64,000 bases of DNA from Solirubrum puertoriconensis (GTDB lineage Bacteria > Bacteroidota > Bacteroidia > Cytophagales > Hymenobacteraceae): positions 1,228,218 through 1,292,217 of the forward strand of contig NZ_LNAL01000006.1 in NCBI RefSeq assembly GCF_001483135.1, given 5' to 3'. The position numbers were made by a program, and so were the translations under genes. Below are positions 43,747-52,047 of the stretch, piece after piece. Below the pieces are notes generated by a model, which saw nothing but the letters and a program-made list of their open reading frames with translations, made no database searches and was not told the origin of the DNA. The first letter of the stretch is position 1; each line of letters opens with the position of its first letter.

Positions 43747-44736
43747 TTATTTCGGGGTTTCTACGCTCATTTCTTCCAGCACTTTCTCAACCCAGCTTTT
43801 GCCCCAGTTCTCAAACTCGTGCTCCGACCACAGTTGCGGATAAAAAATGCGCTTCTGAAACTTAGGTGGCAGGTACTTACGCCAGTTGGTGCCGCCCGTG
43901 GCGGGTATTGCGTCGCCGGCTTGGCGCTCGAGGTAGCGCACCGCCGATTTGTAGTGCATCAGCGGCCAGTTGATGTTCACGTTTACATCGAGTTGCTTGA
44001 GCTGGCGCACCAGGCGCGGGTGGCGCCGGTCTTCTTCGGGTAGGCGCTGCACCACGGCCCACACGTTCCGGTCGCGGAAACGCGCGGCGTGCTCCGAGAG
44101 CTTGTCGTGGTACTTCTGCTCGAACTGCAGCAGCGTGAGGGTTTTGGCGCCGCTTTCTTCGAGGGTGGCACCGGCTTTCCAGTAAATACAGCCCATTAGC
44201 TCGTCGTGAGCAGCGGCTTCGCCCAGCAGGCGGCGCTTTTCCTTATCGAGCAGGTTGTTGAGCGCTGTCGAGGCTATTTCGATGTAGCGGTACTGCACCG
44301 ACTGAAAGCCCGAAGCCGGCATCAACGACATGCGGAACTGCAGGAACTGCTGGCGGTCCATGCCGTCAACCATCACATCAAACGAATCGATGAGGTTCTC
44401 GAAGTAGCGGTTGATGCGGCCTAGGCGCAGCACCAGTTCGCCGAGGGTCGGGTTTTGCAGGTCGCCGATTTGCTCGTACTCACACAGGCATAGCTTAAAG
44501 TAGAGCTCCGTAATCTGGTGGTAGATGATGAAGATCTGCTCGTCGGGAAAGTTGGTGAGCGGCCGCTGCAGCGAGAGCAGCGTATCGAGCTCGATGTAGT
44601 CCCAGTAGTTAACGTAGTCGGCGTGGTACAGCCCCTCTAGGTACGCGGCCAAGTCCTGGCCGTCGGCGGTGTACTTTTCCTGCAAACGCCGCAATTGGGT
44701 GAGTACTGCGGGCGAAAATTCTTCTTCTAAGGGCAT
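43747..44736 (-). CDS. kynA: tryptophan 2,3-dioxygenase family protein
   Basis: 329 residues. TDO signatures: 'YWDYIELDTLLSLQRPLT' (about 44-61), 'EQIFIIYHQITELYFKLCL' with the distal His, 'FRMSLMPASGFQSVQYRYIE' and 'INWPLMHYKSAVRYLERQAG' with the proximal heme His, then 'PATGGTNWRKYLPP'. The enzyme opens the indole ring of Trp with O2 and heme iron, the first step of kynurenine catabolism. No other kyn gene is in the window. Some members of this family have lost strict Trp specificity, so the assignment is at family level with high likelihood. Confidence 0.92.
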   Translation of the reverse strand: MPLEEEFSPAVLTQLRRLQEKYTADGQDLAAYLEGLYHADYVNYWDYIELDTLLSLQRPLTNFPDEQIFIIYHQITELYFKLCLCEYEQIGDLQNPTLGELVLRLGRINRYFENLIDSFDVMVDGMDRQQFLQFRMSLMPASGFQSVQYRYIEIASTALNNLLDKEKRRLLGEAAAHDELMGCIYWKAGATLEESGAKTLTLLQFEQKYHDKLSEHAARFRDRNVWAVVQRLPEEDRRHPRLVRQLKQLDVNVNINWPLMHYKSAVRYLERQAGDAIPATGGTNWRKYLPPKFQKRIFYPQLWSEHEFENWGKSWVEKVLEEMSVETPK

Positions 44737-44855
44737 GTAAGCTGGGTGGCGGGGTATGTAGGTAGGGAAGGGTGGGTGGGTTCACAAAGAACGAAAAAGC
44801 CAACAAATTGGCTAAGCTCAGGCAACGTTTCGCTCTGGTGCTGCATCTAGGTAGC

Positions 44856-44891
44856 CAAAGCACCTAGGGCAGTGCCGCCCTAGGTGCTTTG
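44856..44891 (+). other. hairpin built from two inverted CCTAGG motifs
   Basis: 15-bp perfect stem with a 6-base loop (AGTGCC), each arm carrying AAAGCACCTAGGGC. It sits between kynA and sdaAB, upstream of the sdaAB promoter, with no T tract. See findings on the CCTAGG motif. Confidence 0.6.
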
Positions 44892-44936
44892 CCCAGGTTG
44901 GTTTTGTGCACCGGGGCAGTACCTTTAGCCCACATT

Positions 44937-45617
44937 ATGGCTGAGAAATCTTCGATTTTTGACATGATTGGGCCCGTTATGATCGGTCCCAGTTCTTCGC
45001 ACACGGCCGGCGTGGTGCGCATTGCTCGCGCGGCCATTCGCGTGCTGGGCTCCTTGCCTACGCACGCCACCATCACTTTCTATAACTCGTTTGCCCGCAC
45101 TTACGAAGGCCACGGCTCCGACCGCGCCATTATTGCGGGCCTGCTCGACTTCCCGACCGACGATAAGCGCATTCGCGAAGCCTTTGAGCACGCCAAAGCG
45201 GCCAACCTGCAGTACACTTTTCAGGGCATCGGCAACGCGTCTACCATGCACCCCAACACCATTCGCCTGCAGCTGCGCGACGAGCGCACCGGCAGCGAGG
45301 TTGATGTGATTGGGCAAAGCCGGGGAGGGGGTGTGATTCGCATTGTGGAAGTCGACGGCTTTCCGTGCGATTTCTCGGCCGGGTTGCACACGCTTATCAT
45401 CGATGCCGACGACGTGAAGGGCTCCATCGCCTTTATTGCCGATGTAATTGCTCACGACGACTGCAATATTGCCACCATGAACGTGAGCCGCAAGGGCAAA
45501 AACCAAGTTGCCCGTCAGTTCATCGAAATCGACTCGGCCTTATCGGATGTGGCCTTGGAGTACCTGCGGCATTTGCGGTGGGTGCATCAGGTGCGCTACA
45601 TCCCGGCCATCGAGTAG
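44937..45617 (+). CDS. sdaAB: L-serine dehydratase, iron-sulfur type, beta subunit
   Basis: 226 residues: 'SIFDMIGPVMIGPSSSHTAG' (about 5-24), the signature of the beta domain, 'FYNSFARTYEGHGSDRAIIA', and a C-terminal ACT-like domain ('HTLIIDADDVKGSIAFIADV', 'IATMNVSRKGK', about 147-226). It deaminates L-serine to pyruvate together with an alpha subunit that carries the 4Fe-4S cluster. No alpha gene is adjacent; it must lie elsewhere. ATG at 44937 begins the conserved part. A weak TACCTTTA -7 box lies 17 bases upstream. Confidence 0.9.
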   Translation: MAEKSSIFDMIGPVMIGPSSSHTAGVVRIARAAIRVLGSLPTHATITFYNSFARTYEGHGSDRAIIAGLLDFPTDDKRIREAFEHAKAANLQYTFQGIGNASTMHPNTIRLQLRDERTGSEVDVIGQSRGGGVIRIVEVDGFPCDFSAGLHTLIIDADDVKGSIAFIADVIAHDDCNIATMNVSRKGKNQVARQFIEIDSALSDVALEYLRHLRWVHQVRYIPAIE

Positions 45618-45693
45618 CTTCTTTTATCCGCTTCAGCTTACGCCAGGGCCGTTTGTGCCCTATCCATTCGCTAACCGCCATTCGCCGCAAACT

Positions 45694-47235
45694 ATGAATC
45701 CCTCTGTTACTCCTTGGTATAGCTGTGGCCGCCTCGCTGCCGGTGCCCTGCTACTGGCCGGGTTGGGGCTGAGCACGCCCACCTGGGCGCAAAACCGCCC
45801 GGCTGCACCGCCAGCCGCTGCCGTGCCGCAGGCCGCACCCACCGGCCCCTGGACGCTGCAACAAGCCGTTGATTATGCCGTGCAGAACAACCTGCAAGTG
45901 CGCCAGAGCCAACTGCAGGCCGAGCTTTCGGAGGCTACGTTGCGGCAAAGCCGGCTGAGTCAATTGCCTACGGCCAATGCTTCGGCCTCGCAGAGCTGGA
46001 ACTACGGTACCAACGTCGACCCGCTTACCTTTCAGTTTCAGAACCAGACCACCCGCGCCAATAACTTTTCGGCTACGGGGCAGCTGAATATCTTTTCGGG
46101 CTTTCAGGTACGCAACTCCATCAAGCGCAACACGCTGGATTACGAGGCTTCGTTGCTCGACATCGAACAGGCCCGCAACGACTTGTCGTTGACGGTGGCT
46201 TCGGCCTACCTGCAGTTGCTGCTCGGCGAGGAGCTGGTGCGTAGCAATCAGTTGCGTATTAACTCGGCCCAGCAGCAAATTGAGCGTACGCAAAAGCTGC
46301 TGCGCGCTGGCTCGGTGCCCGAAAGCAACCTGGCCGATGCTCGTGCCCAATTGGCTACCGACGAGCTAAACCTGGTAACCGCCCAAAACCAGCGCGACCT
46401 AGCCCGCTTGCAGCTGGTACAGGCCCTCAACCTGGAGGCAGCGCGCGCAAACGACTTTGCAGTGGTGGTGCCCAACCTGCCCGACCCCGACGACCAGCCG
46501 GTGCTCGACGGCGACTTGGCTGCTACCTTCGAAACGGCCCAAAGTACCCAACCACAGGTAAGAGCCGCCGATTTGCGCGTGCGCAGCGCCCAGCGCAGCG
46601 AAGAGGTATCGAGGGGTGCTTATTACCCACGCCTCACGTTTGGCGCCAGCATCTTCTCGGGTTATTCTTCGGCGCGTATTGCCCGTAAGCTTACCGGCGA
46701 CTCAACCATTGTGCCAGCTGGCTTTATCTACCAGCTCACGCCCGCGGGGCCAATACAGATACCCAACCAGTTTGCCGGTATCCTGCAGCCCAGGTTCGAA
46801 ACGCTATCCGAGGGCTTTGGCTCGCAGGTGAAGAACAACCTCGGTAAGCAGCTCAGCTTCAACCTAAACATTCCTATTCTTAACGGCTGGCAGGCCCGCA
46901 CCAACGTGCAGCGTTCGGTTATCGGCGTGAAGCAAGCTGAGCTGCGGGCAGCGCAAACCCGCTTGCAGCTGCGCCAAACCATTCAGCAAGCCTACGCCGA
47001 CGCCCTGGCTGCCCAGCGGCGCTACGCGGCCAACAAGCGCCAGGTAGAAGCGCTGGCTACGGCCTACCGCAACGCCGAAATTCGCTTCAACAACGGGCTG
47101 ATGAACGGCACCGACTTCAACATCGCCAAAAACAATCTCACGGCTGCCGAGTCAGGCATGATTCAAGCCAAATACGAATTCATTTTCCGCCGCAAGGTGC
47201 TTGATTTCTACCAAGGCAAGCCTCTGACGCTTTAG
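45694..47235 (+). CDS. TolC-family outer-membrane efflux protein
   Basis: 513 residues from the ATG at 45694 (signal peptide to about 33, 'AGALLLAGLGLSTPTWAQ'). Long coiled-coil helices with the two OEP repeats: 'WTLQQAVDYAVQNNLQVRQS' (about 51-70), 'VASAYLQLLLGEELVRSNQL', 'AQKLLRAGSVPESNLADARA'-like segment, and 'GNFSATGQ'-type strands; end 'LDFYQGKPLTL'. Trimeric exit duct for export. It precedes a membrane-fusion protein gene by 137 bases with a hairpin between them. No pump gene is adjacent. Confidence 0.93.
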   Translation: MNPSVTPWYSCGRLAAGALLLAGLGLSTPTWAQNRPAAPPAAAVPQAAPTGPWTLQQAVDYAVQNNLQVRQSQLQAELSEATLRQSRLSQLPTANASASQSWNYGTNVDPLTFQFQNQTTRANNFSATGQLNIFSGFQVRNSIKRNTLDYEASLLDIEQARNDLSLTVASAYLQLLLGEELVRSNQLRINSAQQQIERTQKLLRAGSVPESNLADARAQLATDELNLVTAQNQRDLARLQLVQALNLEAARANDFAVVVPNLPDPDDQPVLDGDLAATFETAQSTQPQVRAADLRVRSAQRSEEVSRGAYYPRLTFGASIFSGYSSARIARKLTGDSTIVPAGFIYQLTPAGPIQIPNQFAGILQPRFETLSEGFGSQVKNNLGKQLSFNLNIPILNGWQARTNVQRSVIGVKQAELRAAQTRLQLRQTIQQAYADALAAQRRYAANKRQVEALATAYRNAEIRFNNGLMNGTDFNIAKNNLTAAESGMIQAKYEFIFRRKVLDFYQGKPLTL

Positions 47236-47260
47236 TGGTTAGCCCTGTTTTACCTGCTAT

Positions 47261-47323
47261 GCACAACGCCTAGGTGCCCCGGCCTGCCAACGGTTGAGGT
47301 ACCTAGGCGTTGTGCTTTGCTTT
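47261..47323 (+). terminator. terminator with CCTAGG motif in both arms
   Basis: 15-bp perfect stem (GCACAACGCCTAGGT and complement) with a 25-base loop, followed by TTTGCTTTTTTTT. Between the TolC and adaptor genes, it may limit their cotranscription. Confidence 0.8.
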
Positions 47324-47372
47324 TTTTTGGCAGATAATTGCCTGCTGATCATTGCTAATTGATCATTTATTC

Positions 47373-48788
47373 ATGAAAAACAACCGCATGTTGTTCATCC
47401 TTCTGGGCCTCTTGGTAGCGGTCGTAGGAGGAGGTATGATTGCCAAAAAACAAGGCTGGATTGGTAAACCCGCCGGTACCGAGGTGCTGACGGCCAAAGC
47501 CGCGCCGGCCAACATTGTTGAGAAAGTAAGTGCCTCGGGCAAGGTGCAGCCCGAAACCGAGGTTAAGATTTCGGCCGACGTATCAGGCGAGATTACCGAG
47601 CTGTACGTACAGGAAGGCGACTCCGTGCGCAAGGGCCAACTGCTGCTGCGCATTCGGCCCGATAACTACACGGCCATGGTAAACCAGCAGTCGGCTTTGG
47701 TGGGCACGCAGCAGGCCAACGTAGGCCAGGCGCAAGCCCGCCTGCAGCAACTGCAAGCCAACGCCCGCCAAACCGAGCTGAGCTACCGCCGCAGCGCTTC
47801 GTTATACAAGCAAAAAGTTATTTCGCAGGCCGAATATGAGCAGGCCAAAGCGGCTTACGATGCCTCGCAGGAAGAAATTAACTCGGCGCGGCAGAGCATT
47901 CGGGCGGCTCAAAGCTCGGTACGCTCAGCCCAAGCCTCGCTCGAAGAAGCGCGCAAAAACCTGAACAAGACCACCATCTATGCCCCCGTTAGCGGCACCG
48001 TTAGCAAGCTGAACGTGGAGCGCGGCGAGCGGGTTGTAGGTACCTCGCAAATGGCCGGTACCGAAATCATGCGCATTGCCAACCTTAACTCGATGGAGGT
48101 GCGCGTGAACGTGAACGAGAACGACGTGAGCAACGTGGACTTGGGCGACTCGGCCGTAGTAGAGGTGGATGCTTACGCCAGCCGCGGCGAGAAATTCCGG
48201 GGCATCGTTACCAGCATTGCCAACACGGCCAAGGATGCCATTACGGCCGAAGCCGTAACCGAATTTGAAGTACGGGTGCGCTTGCTGCCCGAGTCGTACC
48301 GCCAACTGGTGCGCAATGTGGGTGGCCGCACGGTGGTGCCGTTCCGCCCGGGCATGACGGCCTCGGTCGACATTATTACCAACCGCAAGAGCAACACGCT
48401 GGCTGTGCCGCTGGCTGCCGTAACTACCCGCTCGGATAGCGCCTTGGTGAAGGAGGCCGACAAGAAGCAAGAGGGCAGTGGTATTCGGGTGGGCCGCGGC
48501 CGCGGCGGCAGCAGCGACAACGAAGCCGACAAACCCAAAGGCGACATTGAGGAGGTTGTATTTGTGGTGCGCGGCGGCAAGGCAGTTATCACACCTGTTA
48601 AAACCGGCATCAGTGATTTTGACCACATCGAAATTCTATCGGGGGTGAAGCCCGGCGACGAAGTTGTGAGCGGCCCGTTCCGCGCCGTTTCGAAAACGTT
48701 GAAAGATGGTTCGCTGGTGGTAGTAAAAGATGCCAAGTCGCTGAACCACGCGGCGTTGAAGGAAGAAGGCGGCGGCAACGAGGAGTAA
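47373..48788 (+). CDS. membrane-fusion (HlyD/MacA-type) efflux adaptor
   Basis: 471 residues. N-terminal membrane anchor ('MLFILLGLLVAVVGGGMIA'), then the lipoyl/barrel-sandwich ('VSASGKVQPETEVKISADVS', 'ITELYVQEGDSVRKGQLLLR'), a long coiled-coil (about 95-200), second lipoyl half ('TTIYAPVSGTVSKLNVERGE'), beta-barrel ('VNENDVSNVDLGDSAVVEVD') and a membrane-proximal domain. A Gly/Arg-rich insert ('IRVGRGRGGSSDNEADKPKG', about 376-395) interrupts the C-terminal part. It links an inner-membrane pump with TolC. The inner-membrane component (probably MacB-like) is not in the window. Confidence 0.92.
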   Translation: MKNNRMLFILLGLLVAVVGGGMIAKKQGWIGKPAGTEVLTAKAAPANIVEKVSASGKVQPETEVKISADVSGEITELYVQEGDSVRKGQLLLRIRPDNYTAMVNQQSALVGTQQANVGQAQARLQQLQANARQTELSYRRSASLYKQKVISQAEYEQAKAAYDASQEEINSARQSIRAAQSSVRSAQASLEEARKNLNKTTIYAPVSGTVSKLNVERGERVVGTSQMAGTEIMRIANLNSMEVRVNVNENDVSNVDLGDSAVVEVDAYASRGEKFRGIVTSIANTAKDAITAEAVTEFEVRVRLLPESYRQLVRNVGGRTVVPFRPGMTASVDIITNRKSNTLAVPLAAVTTRSDSALVKEADKKQEGSGIRVGRGRGGSSDNEADKPKGDIEEVVFVVRGGKAVITPVKTGISDFDHIEILSGVKPGDEVVSGPFRAVSKTLKDGSLVVVKDAKSLNHAALKEEGGGNEE

Positions 48789-48815
48789 ACCCTAGGTAGT
48801 TGCAAACCCATGGCC

Positions 48816-48856
48816 GAGGCCGGGCACGAGCTAATCGTCCCGGCCTCTCGCTTTTT
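48816..48856 (+). terminator. adaptor gene terminator
   Basis: 9-bp GC-rich stem (GAGGCCGGG and complement), 14-base loop, followed by TCGCTTTTTTT, 28 bases after the stop. Confidence 0.75.
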
Positions 48857-48991
48857 TTACCTAAAATCGGCCATTCGTTGCCGGTTGTCGAGTTTAGGCG
48901 GCTGTGCTTACTTTGCCCTAGGTACCTACCACCTGCACCCGCTCACTAACTGTAGCGGGTTTGTTTTCCTGCATTCTCCCCTGCTTTTCCC

Positions 48992-49981
48992 GTGGAAAAA
49001 ATAGCCATGATTGGCGGCGGCTCCTGGGCCACCGCACTCACCAAAATCCTCTCCGAAAACGGTGCCCGCGTAGGCTGGTGGGTGCGTCATAAAGATGACG
49101 TGCAACACCTGCGCACCACGCGCCACAACCCGCGCTACCTGTCGTCGGTAGCCTTCGACCTCACGCGGGTTTTCCCCTCGAGCGACATTGAAGAAGTGGT
49201 GAAGGAAGCTGACTGGGTGGTGCTGGCAGTGCCCGCTGCATTTGTTAAAGAAGCACTTGATAAGCTCGATCGTGACGCCTTTAAAAACAAGCGCGTTATA
49301 TCGGCCATTAAGGGTATGATTCCGGGCCGCAACGAGCTGGTTACCGACTACGTGTGCGAGCGGTTTAAGGTGGTGCGCGAGAAGCTGGGCGTTGTGGCCG
49401 GCCCGTGCCACGCCGAGGAAGTAGCCCTCGAAAAGCAAAGCTACCTCACCATCGGTTCACCCGATTTGGCCCTGGCCGAAGACTTCAGCCAGCTGCTGCG
49501 CAACCGCTACGTGAAAGCCCACGCGGCCGCCGACCTCGACGGCATTGAGTACTGCGCCGTGATGAAGAACATCATTGCGCTTACCTGCGGCATTGCCCAC
49601 GGCCTTGGCTACGGCGACAACTTTCAGGCCGTACTGGTATCGAACGCCGTACAGGAAATCCGCCGCTTCTTGTACGCCCTTAATCCACAACCCCGCGACC
49701 TGTCGGCTTCGGCTTACCTAGGCGACTTGCTCGTAACGGCTTACTCGCAGTTCTCGCGCAACCGCACATTCGGCAACATGGTAGGCCGCGGCTATTCCGT
49801 GAAATCGGCGCAGATGGAGATGAACATGGTGGCCGAGGGCTACTACGCCGTGAAGAGCATTTACGAAGTGAACAAAGACCTGCGCGTGAACATGCCCATC
49901 ACGGCGGCGGCTTACCACGTGCTTTACGAGAAGATTGCGCCTGCTATTGAGCTGGAAATTCTGAAAGAGAAGTTTAAGTAA
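48992..49981 (+). CDS. gpsA: glycerol-3-phosphate dehydrogenase [NAD(P)+]
   Basis: 329 residues. 'KIAMIGGGSWATALTKILSE' (about 3-22) binds NAD(P); 'WVVLAVPAAFVKEAL', 'RVISAIKGMIPGRNELV', 'GPCHAEEVALEKQSYLTIGS', catalytic Lys in 'VMKNIIALTCGIAHGLGYGD', and 'SASAYLGDLLVTAYSQFSRN'. It makes sn-glycerol-3-phosphate for phospholipids. GTG start: a later ATG would delete the start of the nucleotide-binding strand. Transcribed alone and closed by a perfect hairpin. Confidence 0.96.
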   Translation: MEKIAMIGGGSWATALTKILSENGARVGWWVRHKDDVQHLRTTRHNPRYLSSVAFDLTRVFPSSDIEEVVKEADWVVLAVPAAFVKEALDKLDRDAFKNKRVISAIKGMIPGRNELVTDYVCERFKVVREKLGVVAGPCHAEEVALEKQSYLTIGSPDLALAEDFSQLLRNRYVKAHAAADLDGIEYCAVMKNIIALTCGIAHGLGYGDNFQAVLVSNAVQEIRRFLYALNPQPRDLSASAYLGDLLVTAYSQFSRNRTFGNMVGRGYSVKSAQMEMNMVAEGYYAVKSIYEVNKDLRVNMPITAAAYHVLYEKIAPAIELEILKEKFK

Positions 49982-49988
49982 TATGCTA

Positions 49989-50026
49989 TTGGGGGATTGT
50001 TGCTGTGCGCAGCAACAATCCCCCAA
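49989..50026 (+). terminator. gpsA terminator
   Basis: Perfect 16-bp stem (TTGGGGGATTGTTGCT and complement), 6-base loop, then CTCTTTAT, directly after the stop. Confidence 0.85.
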
Positions 50027-50072
50027 CTCTTTATCTAGAAATAGTAAGCAGACCTATTCATCGAAAAATGCG

Positions 50073-50513
50073 TCATTCTGCACCTAATACTTGTTGCAGT
50101 ATCCCTAAATGTTCGGCCAGAACTATAATCCCAAACACTAGGCAAAATACGGCTGCCTTCTTAATTGCAGTAAGAATGGGGTGCGGATCGTAGATGATAA
50201 AATCATAAGGATTGGAGGGTGAGTACATCACATCAACCCGTTTGCCAGGTCGGTTGAATATGGAACTCATTTCACTTTCTGTATACCCTTCTATCACTTC
50301 GCCGTACTCGGTTGTAAAGCGTAGTAAGGGCATCAACTCATACTTAGTTCTATATGGAGACTCTCCACGCTTCTGCAAACGCCATTTTACTAGTGTAGCC
50401 TGAGCAGGAATACTATCATACTGAAAGGCTCGGGTGTTGATAGTGTCATATATGGTTCGAACTGCGAATCCAAAGGTTACTGCGATACCTTCTAACATTA
50501 GAAATGCATCCAT
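50073..50513 (-). CDS. DUF3592-like membrane protein
   Basis: 146 residues. Weakly hydrophobic N-terminus, a beta domain with 'VKWRLQKRGESPYRTKYELM', 'LRFTTEYGEVIEGYTESEMS', and 'GKRVDVMYSPSNPYDFIIYD', then one membrane helix ('AAVFCLVFGIIVLAEHLGIL'). The G-x-x-V-x-V-x-Y-x-P-x-N-P pattern is that of DUF3592. Clearly AT-richer than its neighbours, so it may have come from elsewhere. Function unknown. Confidence 0.75.
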   Translation of the reverse strand: MDAFLMLEGIAVTFGFAVRTIYDTINTRAFQYDSIPAQATLVKWRLQKRGESPYRTKYELMPLLRFTTEYGEVIEGYTESEMSSIFNRPGKRVDVMYSPSNPYDFIIYDPHPILTAIKKAAVFCLVFGIIVLAEHLGILQQVLGAE

Positions 50514-50583
50514 TTAAGCGGAATTATTAGTTATAAGTAACAAAGCAAAGAGAAACATTCTGTAGCAAATTTAAGCACACCAC

Positions 50584-50988
50584 ATGGCCACTTGGGGACA
50601 CCGCAACTTCGACAACGACACGGCCGCCGATTTCGCCGGCGACTTCCGTAATCAGCCTAACGAGGCTATGCTGCTGGCTGCCTTGGCTACGGTAGCCGAA
50701 GCCGAGGATGATGAACGCATCGAAGCTGCAGAAGCCAGCGAGGCCTTAGCCGCCGCCGAAATTGTGGCTGCCATATTGGGTAAGCCCACGCGCGACTTCC
50801 CGGCCGATGTGATACCCGTGATTGTGAAGATGAACCCCGGCGAAAGCGAAGATCTGCGCGAGTTAGCCCAACAGGCCGTAGAGGCCGTAATGCGCCGCTC
50901 CGATTTGCAAGCGCACTGGGCTAAGCAGGGCGAAGCGGCCGAAGGCTGGGTGCAGGTGCAGCAAGAATTGCTCGAGCGGCTTCATTAA
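50584..50988 (+). CDS. DUF4259 domain protein
   Basis: 134 residues, acidic and helical, beginning 'MATWGHRNFDNDTAADFAGD', the N-terminal block of DUF4259 proteins, followed by 'EAAEASEALAAAEIVAAILG' and a C-terminal 'DLQAHWAKQGEAAEGWVQVQ'. Soluble and of unknown function, often found alone. Ends 8 bases before the next gene on the same strand, so likely cotranscribed. Confidence 0.85.
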   Translation: MATWGHRNFDNDTAADFAGDFRNQPNEAMLLAALATVAEAEDDERIEAAEASEALAAAEIVAAILGKPTRDFPADVIPVIVKMNPGESEDLRELAQQAVEAVMRRSDLQAHWAKQGEAAEGWVQVQQELLERLH

Positions 50989-50996
50989 GCTCAACT

Positions 50997-51425
50997 ATGC
51001 ACTGGCTCGTACTCGCGCTGCTCACGGCTTTTTCGCTGGCCCTCTACAACTTTTTTATAAAGCTGGCCTCCGACCACGTGCAGGCTGCCGTTGGAGCCGT
51101 GGTGCTGCAGTTGGTAGCTGCGGCCCTAGGTGCCGTGTGGCTACTGAAGCTTAAGCTGCAAGGCCTGCCATTGGTTGCAACTCCCAAAGGTTTGGGCTTG
51201 GCCGCCTTGGCCGGCATAGGAGTGGGCTTGGCCGAAATCCTCACGTTTGTGGTTTTCAGCCGTGGCGTTTCTTCGTCGGTAGGTACGCCCGTAATTGTGG
51301 GAGGCTCGGTACTGCTTACGGCTGCCATGGGCATTGTAATAGCGCGCGAAACCCTCAGCATGCCGCAGATACTGGGTATGGTACTGATTGTGGGTGGTAT
51401 TGCCTTGCTAGCCCGCGGCCATTAA
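50997..51425 (+). CDS. EamA-like half-size transporter
   Basis: 142 residues with about five membrane helices in one EamA/DMT unit: 'WLVLALLTAFSLALYNFFIK' (about 3-22), 'VVLQLVAAALGAVWLLKL', 'GLAALAGIGVGLAEILTFVV', 'GTPVIVGGSVLLTAAMGIVI' and 'PQILGMVLIVGGIALLAR'. Single-unit members would act as dimers. Substrate unknown. Downstream of the DUF4259 gene with 8 bases between them. Confidence 0.88.
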   Translation: MHWLVLALLTAFSLALYNFFIKLASDHVQAAVGAVVLQLVAAALGAVWLLKLKLQGLPLVATPKGLGLAALAGIGVGLAEILTFVVFSRGVSSSVGTPVIVGGSVLLTAAMGIVIARETLSMPQILGMVLIVGGIALLARGH

Positions 51426-51444
51426 CTGCTAACCTAGGCCCGCA

Positions 51445-52026
51445 TCAGCCCATGGCAGGCCCGGCTGTGCCCGGCCAATTCCTTGGGGGTGTTTGCTGTT
51501 TGCGCAGGCGCCAAGCCAAAACAGCCAGTACAATCCCGAACCCAAAGGCGTACGCGCTAATCCACCACGTTACGAGCAGTGCTCCGGTACGTGGCTGAAC
51601 TATCAGAAACACACCTAATAAAACCGAGAGCAAACCGCCGAGCACCATTACCCACTCGCCGGTAAGCTCGCGCCGCAGGCGTATAGCCGTGATAATCTCG
51701 AATACGCCGGTAGCAATGGCCCAAAAAGCAATCAGGTAGAGCAGCACCAATGACGTTAGCCCGGGCCATACCATAGCCGCCACGCCTGCCAGAATGCTGA
51801 TGGCTCCTTCTACCACCAAGCTCCACCAGCGCGATTCGTCGCGATGAATGCGTGCCGCCGACCACAGCGTAAGGATGCCGTCGAACAGGCAGTAGCCGGC
51901 GAACAAGGTTATCAGGATAACCAACGAAAAAGCCGGTAGCAGAAAAGTGGCCATGCCAAACATAACGGCCAGAAGCCCACGCAGGGCCAGTATCCACCAG
52001 TGGGTGTGCAGCGTCGAGCGTATCAT
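51445..52026 (-). CDS. HdeD-family membrane protein (DUF308)
   Basis: 193 residues with six hydrophobic helices in the DUF308 duplicated pattern: 'WWILALRGLLAVMFGMATFL' (about 10-29), 'LITLFAGYCLFDGILTLWSA', 'WSLVVEGAISILAGVAAMVW', 'LLYLIAFWAIATGVFEIITA', 'WVMVLGGLLSVLLGVFLIVQ'. Homologues are tied to acid stress tolerance in E. coli; role here inferred only. It diverges from the small ORF at 52048 and the SRPBCC gene. Confidence 0.92.
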   Translation of the reverse strand: MIRSTLHTHWWILALRGLLAVMFGMATFLLPAFSLVILITLFAGYCLFDGILTLWSAARIHRDESRWWSLVVEGAISILAGVAAMVWPGLTSLVLLYLIAFWAIATGVFEIITAIRLRRELTGEWVMVLGGLLSVLLGVFLIVQPRTGALLVTWWISAYAFGFGIVLAVLAWRLRKQQTPPRNWPGTAGPAMG

Positions 52027-52047
52027 GGCAACGTGCTGATTACGTGA

